64,000 nt of DNA from assembly GCF_030285785.1 (NCBI RefSeq), contig NZ_CP127247.1:4425501-4489500 (forward strand). Direction: 5' to 3'. Position numbers and translations under genes: made by a program. Of this stretch, positions 35,576 to 44,519 are shown piece after piece (the first letter of the stretch is position 1; every line of letters starts with the position of its first letter). The DNA is from Parasedimentitalea psychrophila (lineage in GTDB: Bacteria > Pseudomonadota > Alphaproteobacteria > Rhodobacterales > Rhodobacteraceae). The notes beneath the pieces were generated by a model. It saw only the letters and a list, made by a program, of their open reading frames with translations, did not search any database and was not told the origin of the DNA.

Positions 35576-35882
35576 CTGGTTAACCTTTATTTTTTTCTGA
35601 ATCGGGCCGTTCTCTGGAAATCCACTTACATGTGGTCATTCTCATAGTGGAAGGCAAGGTACGCTTATCCCGCGATCTATGGTTGAAATGTCATCGGCTT
35701 TGCGTCTGCAGCGAATAGCTGCAAAGTGGGCTGCGGGTAGGTCCCTTCTTCACCAGATTTCCGAGCGGCCAAGATCGCATTGCGTTGCGAGTTGCCATTG
35801 GGCGCAAAACGGAACGCCAACGTGCATACATCTCAGAATTGTATAGAGATGCCTACTTTTCAAGAAAAATAGGCACACAAAT

Positions 35883-36029
35883 ATGAATGAAAGAGAATTT
35901 CTTGAACTGGTTGCTTTGGTCCTCGACCTCAGCCCAGAGCAACTCAGAGAGACAATTATGTTTTGTCGGTATCTGCGATCGGTCCGCGAACCAAAGGATC
36001 CGCCTTCAAGTGGTTTTTCAGGGCAGTAA
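35883..36029 (+). CDS. Tiny ORF converging on the prophage 2 repressor
   Basis: 48 residues (MNEREFLELVALVLDLSPEQ ... ETIMFCRYLRSV), too short for usual callers. Composition is protein-like and helical. Its 3' end overlaps the 3' end of the repressor by 74 bp on the opposite strand. No good ribosome binding site. It could mark the left end of prophage 2 or be a host gene remnant. Confidence 0.35.
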   Translation: MNEREFLELVALVLDLSPEQLRETIMFCRYLRSVREPKDPPSSGFSGQ

Positions 36030-36288
36030 GCTCTTCAGGTGTCAACTTTGACATCTCATTGAAGACTCCGTCAAAAGTGGGGTCTTCTCTCTTTCCAGTG
36101 AAGACATAAACAAACGAAATTTCCGCGGATTTGCAGACCTTCATCACATCAGTGATACCAGGATTACTGCCCTTTTTTGTCATCCGGCCAATGTAGTCGC
36201 GACTGTATCCCAGCTGTTCGGAAAGGAGAGTGATTTTCACTCCTCTTGCCGCCAACTCAGCACGCATTCTGGTCCGCCAGTCGTCCAT
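35956..36288 (-). CDS. Phage repressor, XRE HTH type (prophage 2)
   Basis: 110 residues from ATG 36288; the longer frame would cross the operator. HTH: KITLLSEQLGYSRDYIGRMT (about residues 19-38). The C-terminal part (DGVFNEMSKLTPEELTALKN) is a short helical domain, so no LexA-like cleavage domain is present, unlike the prophage 1 repressor. Transcribed leftward from the operator region, it should hold the early operon off. Confidence 0.82.
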   Translation of the reverse strand: MDDWRTRMRAELAARGVKITLLSEQLGYSRDYIGRMTKKGSNPGITDVMKVCKSAEISFVYVFTGKREDPTFDGVFNEMSKLTPEELTALKNHLKADPLVRGPIADTDKT

Positions 36289-36324
36289 CACACCTATCAA
36301 ACTCGTTATCTCTCTAGTCCTACT

Positions 36325-36346
36325 AATACGACTTATAAGTCGTATT
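36325..36346. promoter_or_regulatory. Operator O1, 22-bp perfect palindrome
   Basis: Half-site AATACGACTTA followed by its exact complement, between the divergent repressor and early genes. Ideal binding site for the dimeric HTH repressor at 35956 and/or the small protein at 36408. Confidence 0.8.
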
Positions 36347-36369
36347 GACAATGCAATCTTAATCTCGAT

Positions 36370-36391
36370 AATACGATATATAAGTCGACAT
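36370..36391. promoter_or_regulatory. Operator O2, imperfect copy of O1
   Basis: AATACGATATATAAGTCG keeps most of the O1 pattern. Starts 45 bp after O1, about four helical turns, on the side of the early gene. The two-site layout fits cooperative repression of the rightward promoter. Confidence 0.7.
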
Positions 36392-36407
36392 ATTGCGATT
36401 GAGGAAC

Positions 36408-36692
36408 ATGACAAGCCAAGCTCAAAAACACAACGACAGGTGGAAAACCCTAACGGACCAGTATGAAACTCGCCGTCAAACTGTTGGTGTTTCTAAACGA
36501 AAGCTCTCAAAGACTGCGGGTTTGGAACCGTCATATTACCAGCACTGGACGGCCGGTGACTTTCTCTTCCCGACGGAGCCCAAACTTGCTGCTCTGGATG
36601 ATGCACTGACGCATTTAGAAGAGGTTCGTCGCCTCGAAATTCGTCGACAAGAGAAGCAATTGGAAACACGGTCCGAATGGGTCGCACCATGA
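36408..36692 (+). CDS. Early Cro/Ner-position HTH protein (prophage 2)
   Basis: 94 residues from ATG 36408 with GAGGAAC upstream, right after O2. A helix-turn-helix is visible (VGVSKRKLSKTAGLEPSYYQ), followed by a charged C-terminal helix. Expected to oppose the repressor at O1/O2. Unrelated to the protein at 571 in prophage 1. Overlaps the next gene by ATGA. Confidence 0.7.
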   Translation: MTSQAQKHNDRWKTLTDQYETRRQTVGVSKRKLSKTAGLEPSYYQHWTAGDFLFPTEPKLAALDDALTHLEEVRRLEIRRQEKQLETRSEWVAP

Positions 36693-36973
36693 CCTCCTGC
36701 CCCCCTCACTCCCAATCCAACCACGCCCCTGCTCGGGCCCGGTTGGACAACTCCCTCGACGGCCCAGGGGATGCGCCGTCGAGGGCTTTTTATTCTAGCC
36801 CACCACTCGCGGAGACGGGTCCCGGCGTTTGCACATTGATGCAGAAACGCCGGGACCAGGATCGGCGGGCCTGGTTTGCAACCGCCCTTTTCTGGCTCGG
36901 CGAGATCCTCGGCGCGGCCTCACTTTTCATAATCCTCATTATCGGACTTATTTTTGGAGACATTTACCGATGA
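36689..36973 (+). CDS. Small single-pass membrane protein, copy 2
   Basis: 94 residues, homologue of 873-1148; the C-terminal helix (FWLGEILGAASLFIILIIGL) is conserved while the first residues differ. Large-scale homology to prophage 1 begins inside this gene at about 36716. Starts in an ATGA overlap. Confidence 0.6.
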   Translation: MTSCPPHSQSNHAPARARLDNSLDGPGDAPSRAFYSSPPLAETGPGVCTLMQKRRDQDRRAWFATALFWLGEILGAASLFIILIIGLIFGDIYR

Positions 36974-37090
36974 CTGCACATGGCCATTTTCAAGTCTTTG
37001 CAACCGTAAAAATGACCCGCCCAAAATACCTGAGCAGGTTGATCGAAGCATCTGTCCCAGCCCTCTGATTTTCAAATAGGAGCATCCCCC

Positions 37091-37999
37091 ATGCGTCCCC
37101 CACGCCTGATTGAAGTTAAAGAGATCCCGCTGGACGAGATCGACACATCGAACCGGCTGCGCCCGGTTTCGGAAACGGCCGTTAAGAGCCTCACCCATTC
37201 GATTGAAACCCTTGGTCTGCAATCCGAGATCCAAGTCCGCAAAATAAAGAAGACTGGCAAGCTGCGGCTGATCGCCGGCGGCCACCGGATGGCGGCGTTT
37301 CGCGCCCTGGGCCGCGCTGAAATCCCCGCTAAAATTTGGGACTGTACCGATGATTGGGCGGATCTGGCCGAGATTGACGATAACCTGGCGCATGCTGAAC
37401 TGGATCCTTTGGAATTGTGTGTCTTTTTGGCGCGTCGAAAAGAGGTCTACGAAAGAGCATTCCCTGAAACGAAGGCCGCTACCGGAGCCGACTTAGTCGC
37501 AAAGCGGTGGGATACGACTGACAATGTGTCAGTCGTATCGTTTGCAGCCGCCTCTGCCTCCAAAATGGGAGTTACGGAGCGCACCGTTTTCCGCCTTTTA
37601 GCAGCAGGCCAAGCCCTCGGACCCCGCGAGATCCTAGAGCTACGCGACGCCCCCAAGAAGGTCTCCCTTTCAGACCTGCAGGAGATCGCCAAATGCGGCT
37701 CGACCACGGACCGCTATGACATTTGCCGCGCCCTGGGCGACGGCTCTGCCAAATCAGCCAAGGAAGTTCTGGCCCGCAAGAAAGCCCCCGGCACTGCCGT
37801 TAAAGACCCGGTTGAAGCTGCCCGAAGCAAATTGAACGACGCTTTTGCGCGGGCCCCAAAAGAAGCCCGCCGACGGTTTGTTGATGATCACCGCGACGAG
37901 CTGCTGGAGCTGCTGGGCGAAAACGCCCCGGTCCAGAGTGACGACGTCTCCGAGATAGACGCCGAAATAGTCCCTTTCACCTCCAAAAGGGCGGGGTGA
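37091..37999 (+). CDS. ParB/Srx-like N-terminal domain protein, copy 2
   Basis: 302 residues. The N-terminal fold (IEVKEIPLDEIDTSNRLRPV, GGHRMAAFRALG) and the C-terminal ~120 residues are nearly the same as at 1267. Residues about 105-175 differ markedly (FLARRKEVYERAFPETKAAT; KMGVTERTVFRLLAAG), including the likely DNA-recognition helix. This suggests exchange of the DNA-binding part or selection for a different target. Confidence 0.85.
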   Translation: MRPPRLIEVKEIPLDEIDTSNRLRPVSETAVKSLTHSIETLGLQSEIQVRKIKKTGKLRLIAGGHRMAAFRALGRAEIPAKIWDCTDDWADLAEIDDNLAHAELDPLELCVFLARRKEVYERAFPETKAATGADLVAKRWDTTDNVSVVSFAAASASKMGVTERTVFRLLAAGQALGPREILELRDAPKKVSLSDLQEIAKCGSTTDRYDICRALGDGSAKSAKEVLARKKAPGTAVKDPVEAARSKLNDAFARAPKEARRRFVDDHRDELLELLGENAPVQSDDVSEIDAEIVPFTSKRAG

Positions 38000-38003
38000 A
38001 CCG

Positions 38004-40136
38004 ATGAGCGTCGTTGAACCCAAACAAATCTGGTGGACAGCCGAAGAGCTGGCAGAGTCTGGCCTTCCCGAACTGCCAGGCAGCAAGCGGGGCATTAACT
38101 CACTTGCCGAGCGTTTCGGCTGGCGCGCAATTGAAGGCTGCGCCAAGCGCAAGGTCGGGCGTGGCGGCGGCTGGATTTACCACTGGTCGGTGCTGCCCCT
38201 GGCGGCGCGGCGCAAGCTGCTGACCGATGCCGCAGATACCCCTGACGAGCGCCCGGATCGGGGCGCTGCCTGGGCTGCATTTGATAGCCTGCCGGAAACC
38301 GCAAAGACAAAAGCAAAACTCCGCCTGGCTGCTCTGCAAATGGTGGATGGGCTACACCAGTCTGGCGTCACCCATGTTCACGCCGTTGCCGAGGCAGCGC
38401 GCCAATGTGGCTCCTCGGCCCGCAGCATTTACAACTGGATCGGAATGGTTGAAGGCGTCGCGCCAGAGGACCGTCTGGCCTACCTGGTGCCGCGCAATCG
38501 GCTGGCCAAACGTGCGCCCACCAATGCGACCTGTAACAGCGCGTTTATGGACTATTTAAAGAGCCTTTATCTGCGCCTTGAACAGCCGACATATGCCCAG
38601 TGTTTCCGAGACGCCTGCGCCAAGGCCAGGCATGAGGGTTGGGATGTCCCGACCAACAAGACGGCCAGGCGACGTCTGGACGCCGAGGTGCCGCGCGTCA
38701 CTCAGGTGTTTGCCCGAGAAGGCGAAGGTGGGCTGATGCGTTGCTTCCCAGCCCAGATCCGTGACCGCTCCACGCTTACGGCCCTGGAAGGCGTCAACGC
38801 CGACTGCCACAAGATCGACGTCTTTGTGCGCTGGCCGGATGGCACCATTAACCGGCCTCAGATCGTGGCCTTCCAAGACCTCTATTCCGGCAAAATGCTA
38901 AGCTGGCGCGTCGACAACGACCCCAACAAGGTCATGGTCATGGCAGCCTTTGGAGAACTGGTCGAAACCTGGGGCATCCCACGCCATTGCCTGTTTGATA
39001 ACGGCCGAGAGTTCGCCAACAAGTGGATGACTGGCGGCGCCCCTACCCGCTTCCGGTTCAAGGTGCGCGACGACGACCCACTTGGCGTGTTGCCCCTGAT
39101 GGGGATTAAGATCCACTGGGCCACCCCGGCCCATGGCCAGGCCAAGCCGATTGAGCGCGGGTTTCGGGATTTTGCATCGAGCATTGCCAAAGACCCACGT
39201 TTCAAAGGCGCCTACACCGGCAACCGCCCCGATGCCAAACCCGAGAACTATGGCAGCCGCGCCGTGCCGCTGGACACCTTCCTGAAGGTGGTTTCCGAGG
39301 GCATCGCAGAGCACAACGCCCGCCAGGGCCGGTTGTCGGCAACTGCGCGGGGCCGGTCCTTTGACGAGACCTTTGCCGAGAGCTACGCAAAAGCCCCCAT
39401 CCGCAAGGCGACAGAAGATCAACGCCGCCTTTGGCTGATGGGTCAGGAAGTCGGCAAGCTGAACAGAAACAGCGGCCAGTTCCAGCTCTATGGTAATTTC
39501 TACCACTCAAACTGGATGTCTGAGCGCACAGGCGACCGGGTTGTGGCCCGGTTCGATCCCGAGGATCTGCATTCCGGCGTCCACATTTATGAGCTCGGCG
39601 GCTCTTACCTGGGCTTTGCCGAATGTCAGCAAAAAGTTGGGTTCTTTGACGTTACAGGCGCAAGGGAAGCAGCGCGCCGCAAACAGCGGATTAAGAAGGC
39701 TCAAAAGGAGCTTCTGCGCGCCCATCGGCCTCTGTCGATCGAAGACATTGCCGCCGACATGGATGCCCGCGCACCCGATCTGCCGGCTCAACTGGTGGCC
39801 AAGGTTGTGAAGCCTGTTTTCAGCAAAAAACCAGTCATAGTTCCACGCCACCAGGTCACGTCAGATCCGGCAGTGGTTGAGGCCCGCAAGGCCTTTGAGA
39901 GCCGCGTAGAACAGAGGAAGAAATCAAATCCAAAACCCAAAGCGGTTGGACGGTTTCAGCCTGCATCAACACCCCGAGAGCGGTTCCAGGACGCCAAAGA
40001 CATCATCGCGAAATCAGAGGCCGGGAAACGGGTTGGCAGTGGCGAAGCCGACTGGCTGCGCAGCTACATCGAGCTGCCCGAGTATCGCGGTTTCCACAAA
40101 GTAGAGCAATTTGCAAAGCGGGACGACGCCGGTTGA
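38004..40136 (+). CDS. Mu-type transposase, copy 2
   Basis: 710 residues, same length as 2180-4312 with few substitutions, mostly in the first 200 residues. D267, D332 and E384 are kept. Because the end-binding domain is almost unchanged, either transposase may act on the ends of both prophages. Four bases separate it from the ParB-like gene. Confidence 0.96.
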   Translation: MSVVEPKQIWWTAEELAESGLPELPGSKRGINSLAERFGWRAIEGCAKRKVGRGGGWIYHWSVLPLAARRKLLTDAADTPDERPDRGAAWAAFDSLPETAKTKAKLRLAALQMVDGLHQSGVTHVHAVAEAARQCGSSARSIYNWIGMVEGVAPEDRLAYLVPRNRLAKRAPTNATCNSAFMDYLKSLYLRLEQPTYAQCFRDACAKARHEGWDVPTNKTARRRLDAEVPRVTQVFAREGEGGLMRCFPAQIRDRSTLTALEGVNADCHKIDVFVRWPDGTINRPQIVAFQDLYSGKMLSWRVDNDPNKVMVMAAFGELVETWGIPRHCLFDNGREFANKWMTGGAPTRFRFKVRDDDPLGVLPLMGIKIHWATPAHGQAKPIERGFRDFASSIAKDPRFKGAYTGNRPDAKPENYGSRAVPLDTFLKVVSEGIAEHNARQGRLSATARGRSFDETFAESYAKAPIRKATEDQRRLWLMGQEVGKLNRNSGQFQLYGNFYHSNWMSERTGDRVVARFDPEDLHSGVHIYELGGSYLGFAECQQKVGFFDVTGAREAARRKQRIKKAQKELLRAHRPLSIEDIAADMDARAPDLPAQLVAKVVKPVFSKKPVIVPRHQVTSDPAVVEARKAFESRVEQRKKSNPKPKAVGRFQPASTPRERFQDAKDIIAKSEAGKRVGSGEADWLRSYIELPEYRGFHKVEQFAKRDDAG

Positions 40137-40181
40137 AGCCAATAACGCCGTCCCAATGGCACTAAATTAAGAGGCACCACA

Positions 40182-40925
40182 ATGTTACAGAAAACAAAAC
40201 TCGGCGAATATGTAAAGCCGCTGACCAATGTTTACCTATTGAGCTCCCTGATTGAGACGCTGGAAAACCGCGACATTGGCCTGCCTGGCATTGGTGTTTT
40301 CCACGGCGAACCCGGCGTTGGCAAAACCCACGCGGCGATGTTTGCCTCGGCGCATCAGGACATCCTGCATATTCAGCTCACCAACAATTACACCAGTAAA
40401 TTCCTGTTTGAGAAGATCCTCAACGAGCTGGGTGTCAGGGAGAAAGGCTCCACCGCCTATCTGGAAATGCGCGCCCAGGAGAGTCTGGCACAGGCAGGTC
40501 GCACCCTGGTCATTGACGAGGCCGACCACGCCCTGAAACCCCGCATGATCGACAGCATCCGGTTTCTGCATGACCGCTCAGACGTGCCGCTGATCCTGAT
40601 TGGCCCCTATGACTTCCCGGCTAACCTTGCCAAATATACCGCCATCGCCAGCCGGGTCATGCAGCGGGTCACAGCCCATCCGGCCAGTCTGGAGGATGCC
40701 CAATCCCTTACCGGATATTATGGGCGCGGCATCGAAATTGCCCCCGATTTGCTGGAGCATATTGTCACCCTGCGGCGCGGCAAGGTTCGCGAGATCTGCA
40801 CCTGCATTGCCCATGTCAGAACCATGGCGCGCACCTGGAACATGCAGACCGTGACCCTGAAGGACTGGGGCAAGGAACCCTTTCCGGCCGGGAACGAATT
40901 TCTCGCCGTTGGGGGCGCTCTATGA
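40182..40925 (+). CDS. MuB-like AAA+ ATPase, copy 2
   Basis: 247 residues; GEPGVGKT (42-49) and LVIDEAD (109-115) as in copy 1. Only a handful of substitutions, for example in the region after residue 75. AAGAGG precedes the ATG. Overlaps the next gene (ATGA at 40922). Confidence 0.93.
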   Translation: MLQKTKLGEYVKPLTNVYLLSSLIETLENRDIGLPGIGVFHGEPGVGKTHAAMFASAHQDILHIQLTNNYTSKFLFEKILNELGVREKGSTAYLEMRAQESLAQAGRTLVIDEADHALKPRMIDSIRFLHDRSDVPLILIGPYDFPANLAKYTAIASRVMQRVTAHPASLEDAQSLTGYYGRGIEIAPDLLEHIVTLRRGKVREICTCIAHVRTMARTWNMQTVTLKDWGKEPFPAGNEFLAVGGAL

Positions 40926-41806
40926 CGGCTCACACCCCATCGGGGACCCATGAGGAGGAAATCTGGCGGTTCATTAAATCCCGGCAGGTGTTCACCCACG
41001 GCGACGTCGAGGCCTTCTGTTCTGCCGGGGAATGGAAACGAACCAACTACCTGCGCAATCTGACCCGCCTTAACCTGGTCACGCTCTATCAGCGCAAGGG
41101 CAATATTCGCTATTACACCGCACAAGATCCGGCCACCCTGTCCGGCGATGCCGCCCAGATTGATAGCAGCGCTTTGGATGCACAGTGGCGCTCTGACACG
41201 CTGGGCTCCCGAATATCCGCAGCCCAGGGCATCACCCAGCCGGTGCAGCCCTGGACGCCAGAAACACCCGAGGATCAAAAGCTCTGGGATTTGGTGCGCG
41301 GCCAGATACGCTTCACCCGCGACCATGTCCTGGCCCAGAAAATGGCCCCCGACAACAAGGTCACTTTGTTTCTGCGCTCTTTGGAAAATGCAGGCCTGTT
41401 GCGCTCCGCCGGCTATGACAACGGCAAGCCCTATTACACCGCGTTTTCGCCCTCGGAGATCATGCACCGGGCCAAGGACAAACGCCTGACCAAAGAGGGC
41501 CGGATCTGGACCGCCATGCGCGCCGCCAGAAAGTTCACCATCGAAGACCTGCTGATGACCTTCGCCGGGCTGGAAGATGAGTTCTCAGAGAAAAACATCC
41601 GCAGCTATTGCTCGACGTTGCAAAAGGCCGGGTACCTGAAGGACACCCGCCGAGGCCGAGTGACCGCGCAGTCCCTTCGCTACCACCTGGTGCGCGACAC
41701 CGGCCCCCTGCCCCCAACAGTGAAGCGAGTGCCGGTTGTGACCGATGCCAATGAGGGCCGCGTTGTCTATGTCCAGGGGGAGGAAACCACATGGGCCACC
41801 ACATAA
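40922..41806 (+). CDS. Triple winged-helix-like early protein, copy 2
   Basis: 294 residues, same three units as at 5099. The first half is more diverged from copy 1 (residues 60-110, including the linker) than the third unit, which is nearly identical. Unknown family; likely DNA-binding. Confidence 0.75.
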   Translation: MTAHTPSGTHEEEIWRFIKSRQVFTHGDVEAFCSAGEWKRTNYLRNLTRLNLVTLYQRKGNIRYYTAQDPATLSGDAAQIDSSALDAQWRSDTLGSRISAAQGITQPVQPWTPETPEDQKLWDLVRGQIRFTRDHVLAQKMAPDNKVTLFLRSLENAGLLRSAGYDNGKPYYTAFSPSEIMHRAKDKRLTKEGRIWTAMRAARKFTIEDLLMTFAGLEDEFSEKNIRSYCSTLQKAGYLKDTRRGRVTAQSLRYHLVRDTGPLPPTVKRVPVVTDANEGRVVYVQGEETTWATT

Positions 41807-42246
41807 CCAGCGACCGCGAGATTGTGGCCCAGGACGCCTGGGGCGAGGATGTTCCCGACTGGATCATGACCCTGATCGGGGAATGCGACGGCAGCTCACA
41901 AAACAAGGTGGCAACCCGTCTTGGCATCAGCGCCGCCGCCGTCAGCCAGGTCATTCGCAAGAGCTATCTGGGCAGCTATGACAACGTCGCCATGCGGGTG
42001 CGCGAGATCTACATAAGCGGCGATATTGAGTGCCCGGCCATCGGCGTCATCAGCTCAGAGATCTGCCTGCATTGGCGCGACGAGATCCGCAAAGGCACCT
42101 CAGCCGGGCCGCAACGCATTCTGATGACCCGGTTCTGCAGAAAGTGCCCCCGCAACATGCCGGGGTCCAACAAGGCGGCACAAACGCCAGCCCCTGAAAT
42201 TGATTTCAAACCCGTCTTCAAAACGAGGAGATTACCCCGTGCCTAA
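41791..42246 (+). CDS. HTH protein with four cysteines, copy 2
   Basis: 151 residues. HTH KVATRLGISAAAVSQVIRKS and the cysteines of DIECPAI, SEICLHW and RFCRKCPRN are kept as in the protein at 5968, which supports a structural role for the cysteines. Confidence 0.75.
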   Translation: MGHHITSDREIVAQDAWGEDVPDWIMTLIGECDGSSQNKVATRLGISAAAVSQVIRKSYLGSYDNVAMRVREIYISGDIECPAIGVISSEICLHWRDEIRKGTSAGPQRILMTRFCRKCPRNMPGSNKAAQTPAPEIDFKPVFKTRRLPRA

Positions 42247-42742
42247 ACGCAATCAAGATCCGCAAGAGCTGCGCGATGTTCTGGGCGCGAACCTCAGACG
42301 GCTAACCAAGGGGCTGAACGTCACTCAGGTTGCCCGTGATCTGGAGATCCACCGCACCCAATTCAATCGCTACCTCCACGGCGAGAGCTTCCCTGGGCCT
42401 GAATTGCTGGCGCGGATTTGTCGGCATTTCAAAGTGGATGCCAATATCCTGATCCGCCCGATTGACGAGACGCCAGAGACCCCAGAGCGCATAGCCCTGC
42501 GCCATGCAATCCGGGCCGGGCGGTTTGATTGTGCCGGTGATCTGACACTGACCCTGACAACCCTACGCGCGTTTCGCTCCACGGAAACCGCCCGTTTCAT
42601 TCTGGCCCAAAGCGCAGGCACGGTGAACGGCAGCGAGTTCGACCTGCTGGCCGAGGAAGCTGGTTTCGCTGGCCTCCCACAGAACCCGGCCTTGATCCTT
42701 GGCTCCGCATCCAAGGCAACCCAAAACGAGGTGTTACAATGA
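42239..42742 (+). CDS. XRE-family HTH regulator, copy 2
   Basis: 167 residues from GTG 42239 after GAGGAG. Differs from the protein at 6416 at only a few residues (for example His for Arg next to the recognition helix, LEIHRTQ versus LEIRRTQ). That change could alter DNA specificity. Confidence 0.82.
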   Translation: MPKRNQDPQELRDVLGANLRRLTKGLNVTQVARDLEIHRTQFNRYLHGESFPGPELLARICRHFKVDANILIRPIDETPETPERIALRHAIRAGRFDCAGDLTLTLTTLRAFRSTETARFILAQSAGTVNGSEFDLLAEEAGFAGLPQNPALILGSASKATQNEVLQ

Positions 42743-43404
42743 CCAATCCCCCCTCCAGCCAGTTCGAGCCCGCGCCAATCCCCGACGGCCGCGTCATCGC
42801 AAACGGCAACACCTACATGACCGATGCCAAGGGCGGTCTCATTCCGGTTGACCTGGTCAAAGCCCAGGACCAGCTCCAGGATGAAACCGTACGCAAGATC
42901 ATCGGCCATGCTCTGGCTCTCAGTGGCCAAACGACCCGGTTCAAAGCGCATACATTTGAGGACATTGGCGATTTTGAAGCCATCCTCGAGCAAGAGTACG
43001 GCGGCAAAATAGGCGGTAAGCGTGGCAACAAAACCCTGATGAGCTTTGACGGCCTTTTCCGGATCCAGGTTGCCGTTGCTGACCAGATTGATTTTGGCCC
43101 CGAGTTGCAGATCGCAAAGGGCATACTGGACGAGTTGATGACGGAATGGGCCGCCAACGCCCGGCCAGAGGTTCAAGCGATCATCACCAACGCCTTCAAC
43201 ACCGACAAAGAAGGTCAGATCAACCGCGCTGAAATCTTCAAACTGCTGCGTCTGGACATAGAGGACGAACGCTGGCAGTGCGCCATGAGGGCCATTCGCG
43301 ACGCCATCCGCGTAATCGGCCAGGCCACCTATGTGCGCTGCTACCAGCGCCCTGCCCCGGATGCGCGCTGGCAGCACATTACTATTGATCTGGCCAAAGC
43401 CTGA
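42739..43404 (+). CDS. DUF3164 family phage protein, copy 2
   Basis: 221 residues; conserved DAKGGLIPVDLVKAQDQLQ, ITNAFNTDKEGQINRAE and ATYVRC segments. More diverged from 6916 than neighbouring genes. Its stop and the gemA start share the bases TGATG, with no gene in between. Confidence 0.85.
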   Translation: MTNPPSSQFEPAPIPDGRVIANGNTYMTDAKGGLIPVDLVKAQDQLQDETVRKIIGHALALSGQTTRFKAHTFEDIGDFEAILEQEYGGKIGGKRGNKTLMSFDGLFRIQVAVADQIDFGPELQIAKGILDELMTEWAANARPEVQAIITNAFNTDKEGQINRAEIFKLLRLDIEDERWQCAMRAIRDAIRVIGQATYVRCYQRPAPDARWQHITIDLAKA

Positions 43405-43862
43405 TGACCCGCGCCCTGCAACAAAAAATCCACGTCGGCTGCCGCCAGCTTGGCCTGGACGGTGACGCGCGCCGTGCCCTGCAACTTGTCGAGACCGGCA
43501 AGGCCTCGATGAAGGATATGGACGGTGCCGACCTTTTAAAGGTGATTAAACGGCTCAAAAAGGACGGTTTTAAGACCTCTTCAAAGGGCATCACCAAAAA
43601 GCACAAAGCCGCCACCCGACCAGATCTGCGCCTGATCCATGTGCTGTGGACCAAGCTGGGCGAGACTGGCGCGTTGCGCGATCCCAGCCGCGCCGGGCTC
43701 AACAAGTTCATTCGCGCGCGGTTCGGCAACACCTGGAGCTCAGTCCCGGCCGACGTCGACATGCTGCGCCAATGGCCCCAGATCGATGCCGTGATCCAGG
43801 CGCTCAAATGCTGGGGTGACCGCGCGGGTATCGATTTTGATTGGTCGGAGCATCGCTCATGA
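43404..43862 (+). CDS. gemA: GemA-like regulatory protein, copy 2
   Basis: 152 residues, one more than copy 1 (an extra Thr-Lys-Lys region change near residue 64). The LRLIHVLWTKLGETGALRDP core is unchanged. Overlaps both neighbours. Confidence 0.88.
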   Translation: MTRALQQKIHVGCRQLGLDGDARRALQLVETGKASMKDMDGADLLKVIKRLKKDGFKTSSKGITKKHKAATRPDLRLIHVLWTKLGETGALRDPSRAGLNKFIRARFGNTWSSVPADVDMLRQWPQIDAVIQALKCWGDRAGIDFDWSEHRS

Positions 43863-44125
43863 AAAAGCCCCGCCACCGTGTTTCTGACCATGCCGTCCTG
43901 CGCTACATACAGCGCGTCCAGGGCGTCGACATTGAGGCCCTGCGGCGCAGGATCGGCCAAATTGTCGACCGGCACCGGGAGCACGATGGCGCCAGTGGGG
44001 TGGTTTCTGGCGGCTTTGTCTACAAGCTCCAGGGCGGTGTTGTGGCCACCATCATTTCAGCCACTCGCCGAAACCAAAGGACCAGTCGCAAAGGTGGGAA
44101 CAGGCCGCGCAATGACCGCTCCTGA
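43859..44125 (+). CDS. Small conserved early phage protein, copy 2
   Basis: 88 residues from ATG 43859 overlapping the gemA stop. SDHAVLRYIQRVQGVDIEAL and GGFVYKLQGGVVATII are kept; the last 20 residues diverge from copy 1. Function unknown. Confidence 0.7.
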   Translation: MKKPRHRVSDHAVLRYIQRVQGVDIEALRRRIGQIVDRHREHDGASGVVSGGFVYKLQGGVVATIISATRRNQRTSRKGGNRPRNDRS

Positions 44126-44519
44126 CCGCACCCATCCAAGGCCAACCGCCCAGGTCGAACCCTATTTCGAGGTCCTGGGCCTGGACGACACCCTGCGCTT
44201 TATTGAAGAGTTCGGCGGCACCGAAATCTATATCGCCAGAAATCCGAGAACTCGGTCCAGCGTTGTCGCATTGCTGGGCTTTGACAAGGCAAACGCGCTG
44301 ACCAGCATATCCCACCGCTTGCAACCAAGGGTCCCTCTGGCCAAAAAATGGCGGGCTCGAGCCTACAAATCCCAAGGCTTGGTAACGGTAGAGATCGCCC
44401 GCAAACTTGGAGTTACCGATGTGGCAGTGCGAAATTGGCTGAGGGCTGGCGACATTCAAGAGCCTGCAAGATGTGAACGTCTTCCATTGTTACCGTTGCC
44501 TCTTTTTCCAGACCTCTAG
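44112..44519 (+). CDS. Mor/C-type transcription activator, copy 2
   Basis: 135 residues from ATG 44112. FIEEFGGTEIYIARNPRTRS and HTH GLVTVEIARKLGVTDVAVRN. Last gene of the early operon. In this prophage it should drive the late operon, whose first gene now lies 3.8 kb away because a cargo cassette intervenes. Confidence 0.88.
   Translation: MTAPDRTHPRPTAQVEPYFEVLGLDDTLRFIEEFGGTEIYIARNPRTRSSVVALLGFDKANALTSISHRLQPRVPLAKKWRARAYKSQGLVTVEIARKLGVTDVAVRNWLRAGDIQEPARCERLPLLPLPLFPDL

Larger units (their letters stand above)
36716..44519 (+). repeat. Early module, copy 2 of a large direct duplication
   Basis: Counterpart of 893-8960. It lacks the gene found at 7595 in copy 1. Both copies keep intact transposase and ATPase genes. 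Confidence 0.85.

Noticed and set aside
35576-35955. Mu-type left end (attL) with transposase binding repeats
   Set aside because: No TG-start with repeated binding motifs and no 5-bp target duplication could be recognised; the prophage 2 left border remains unplaced.
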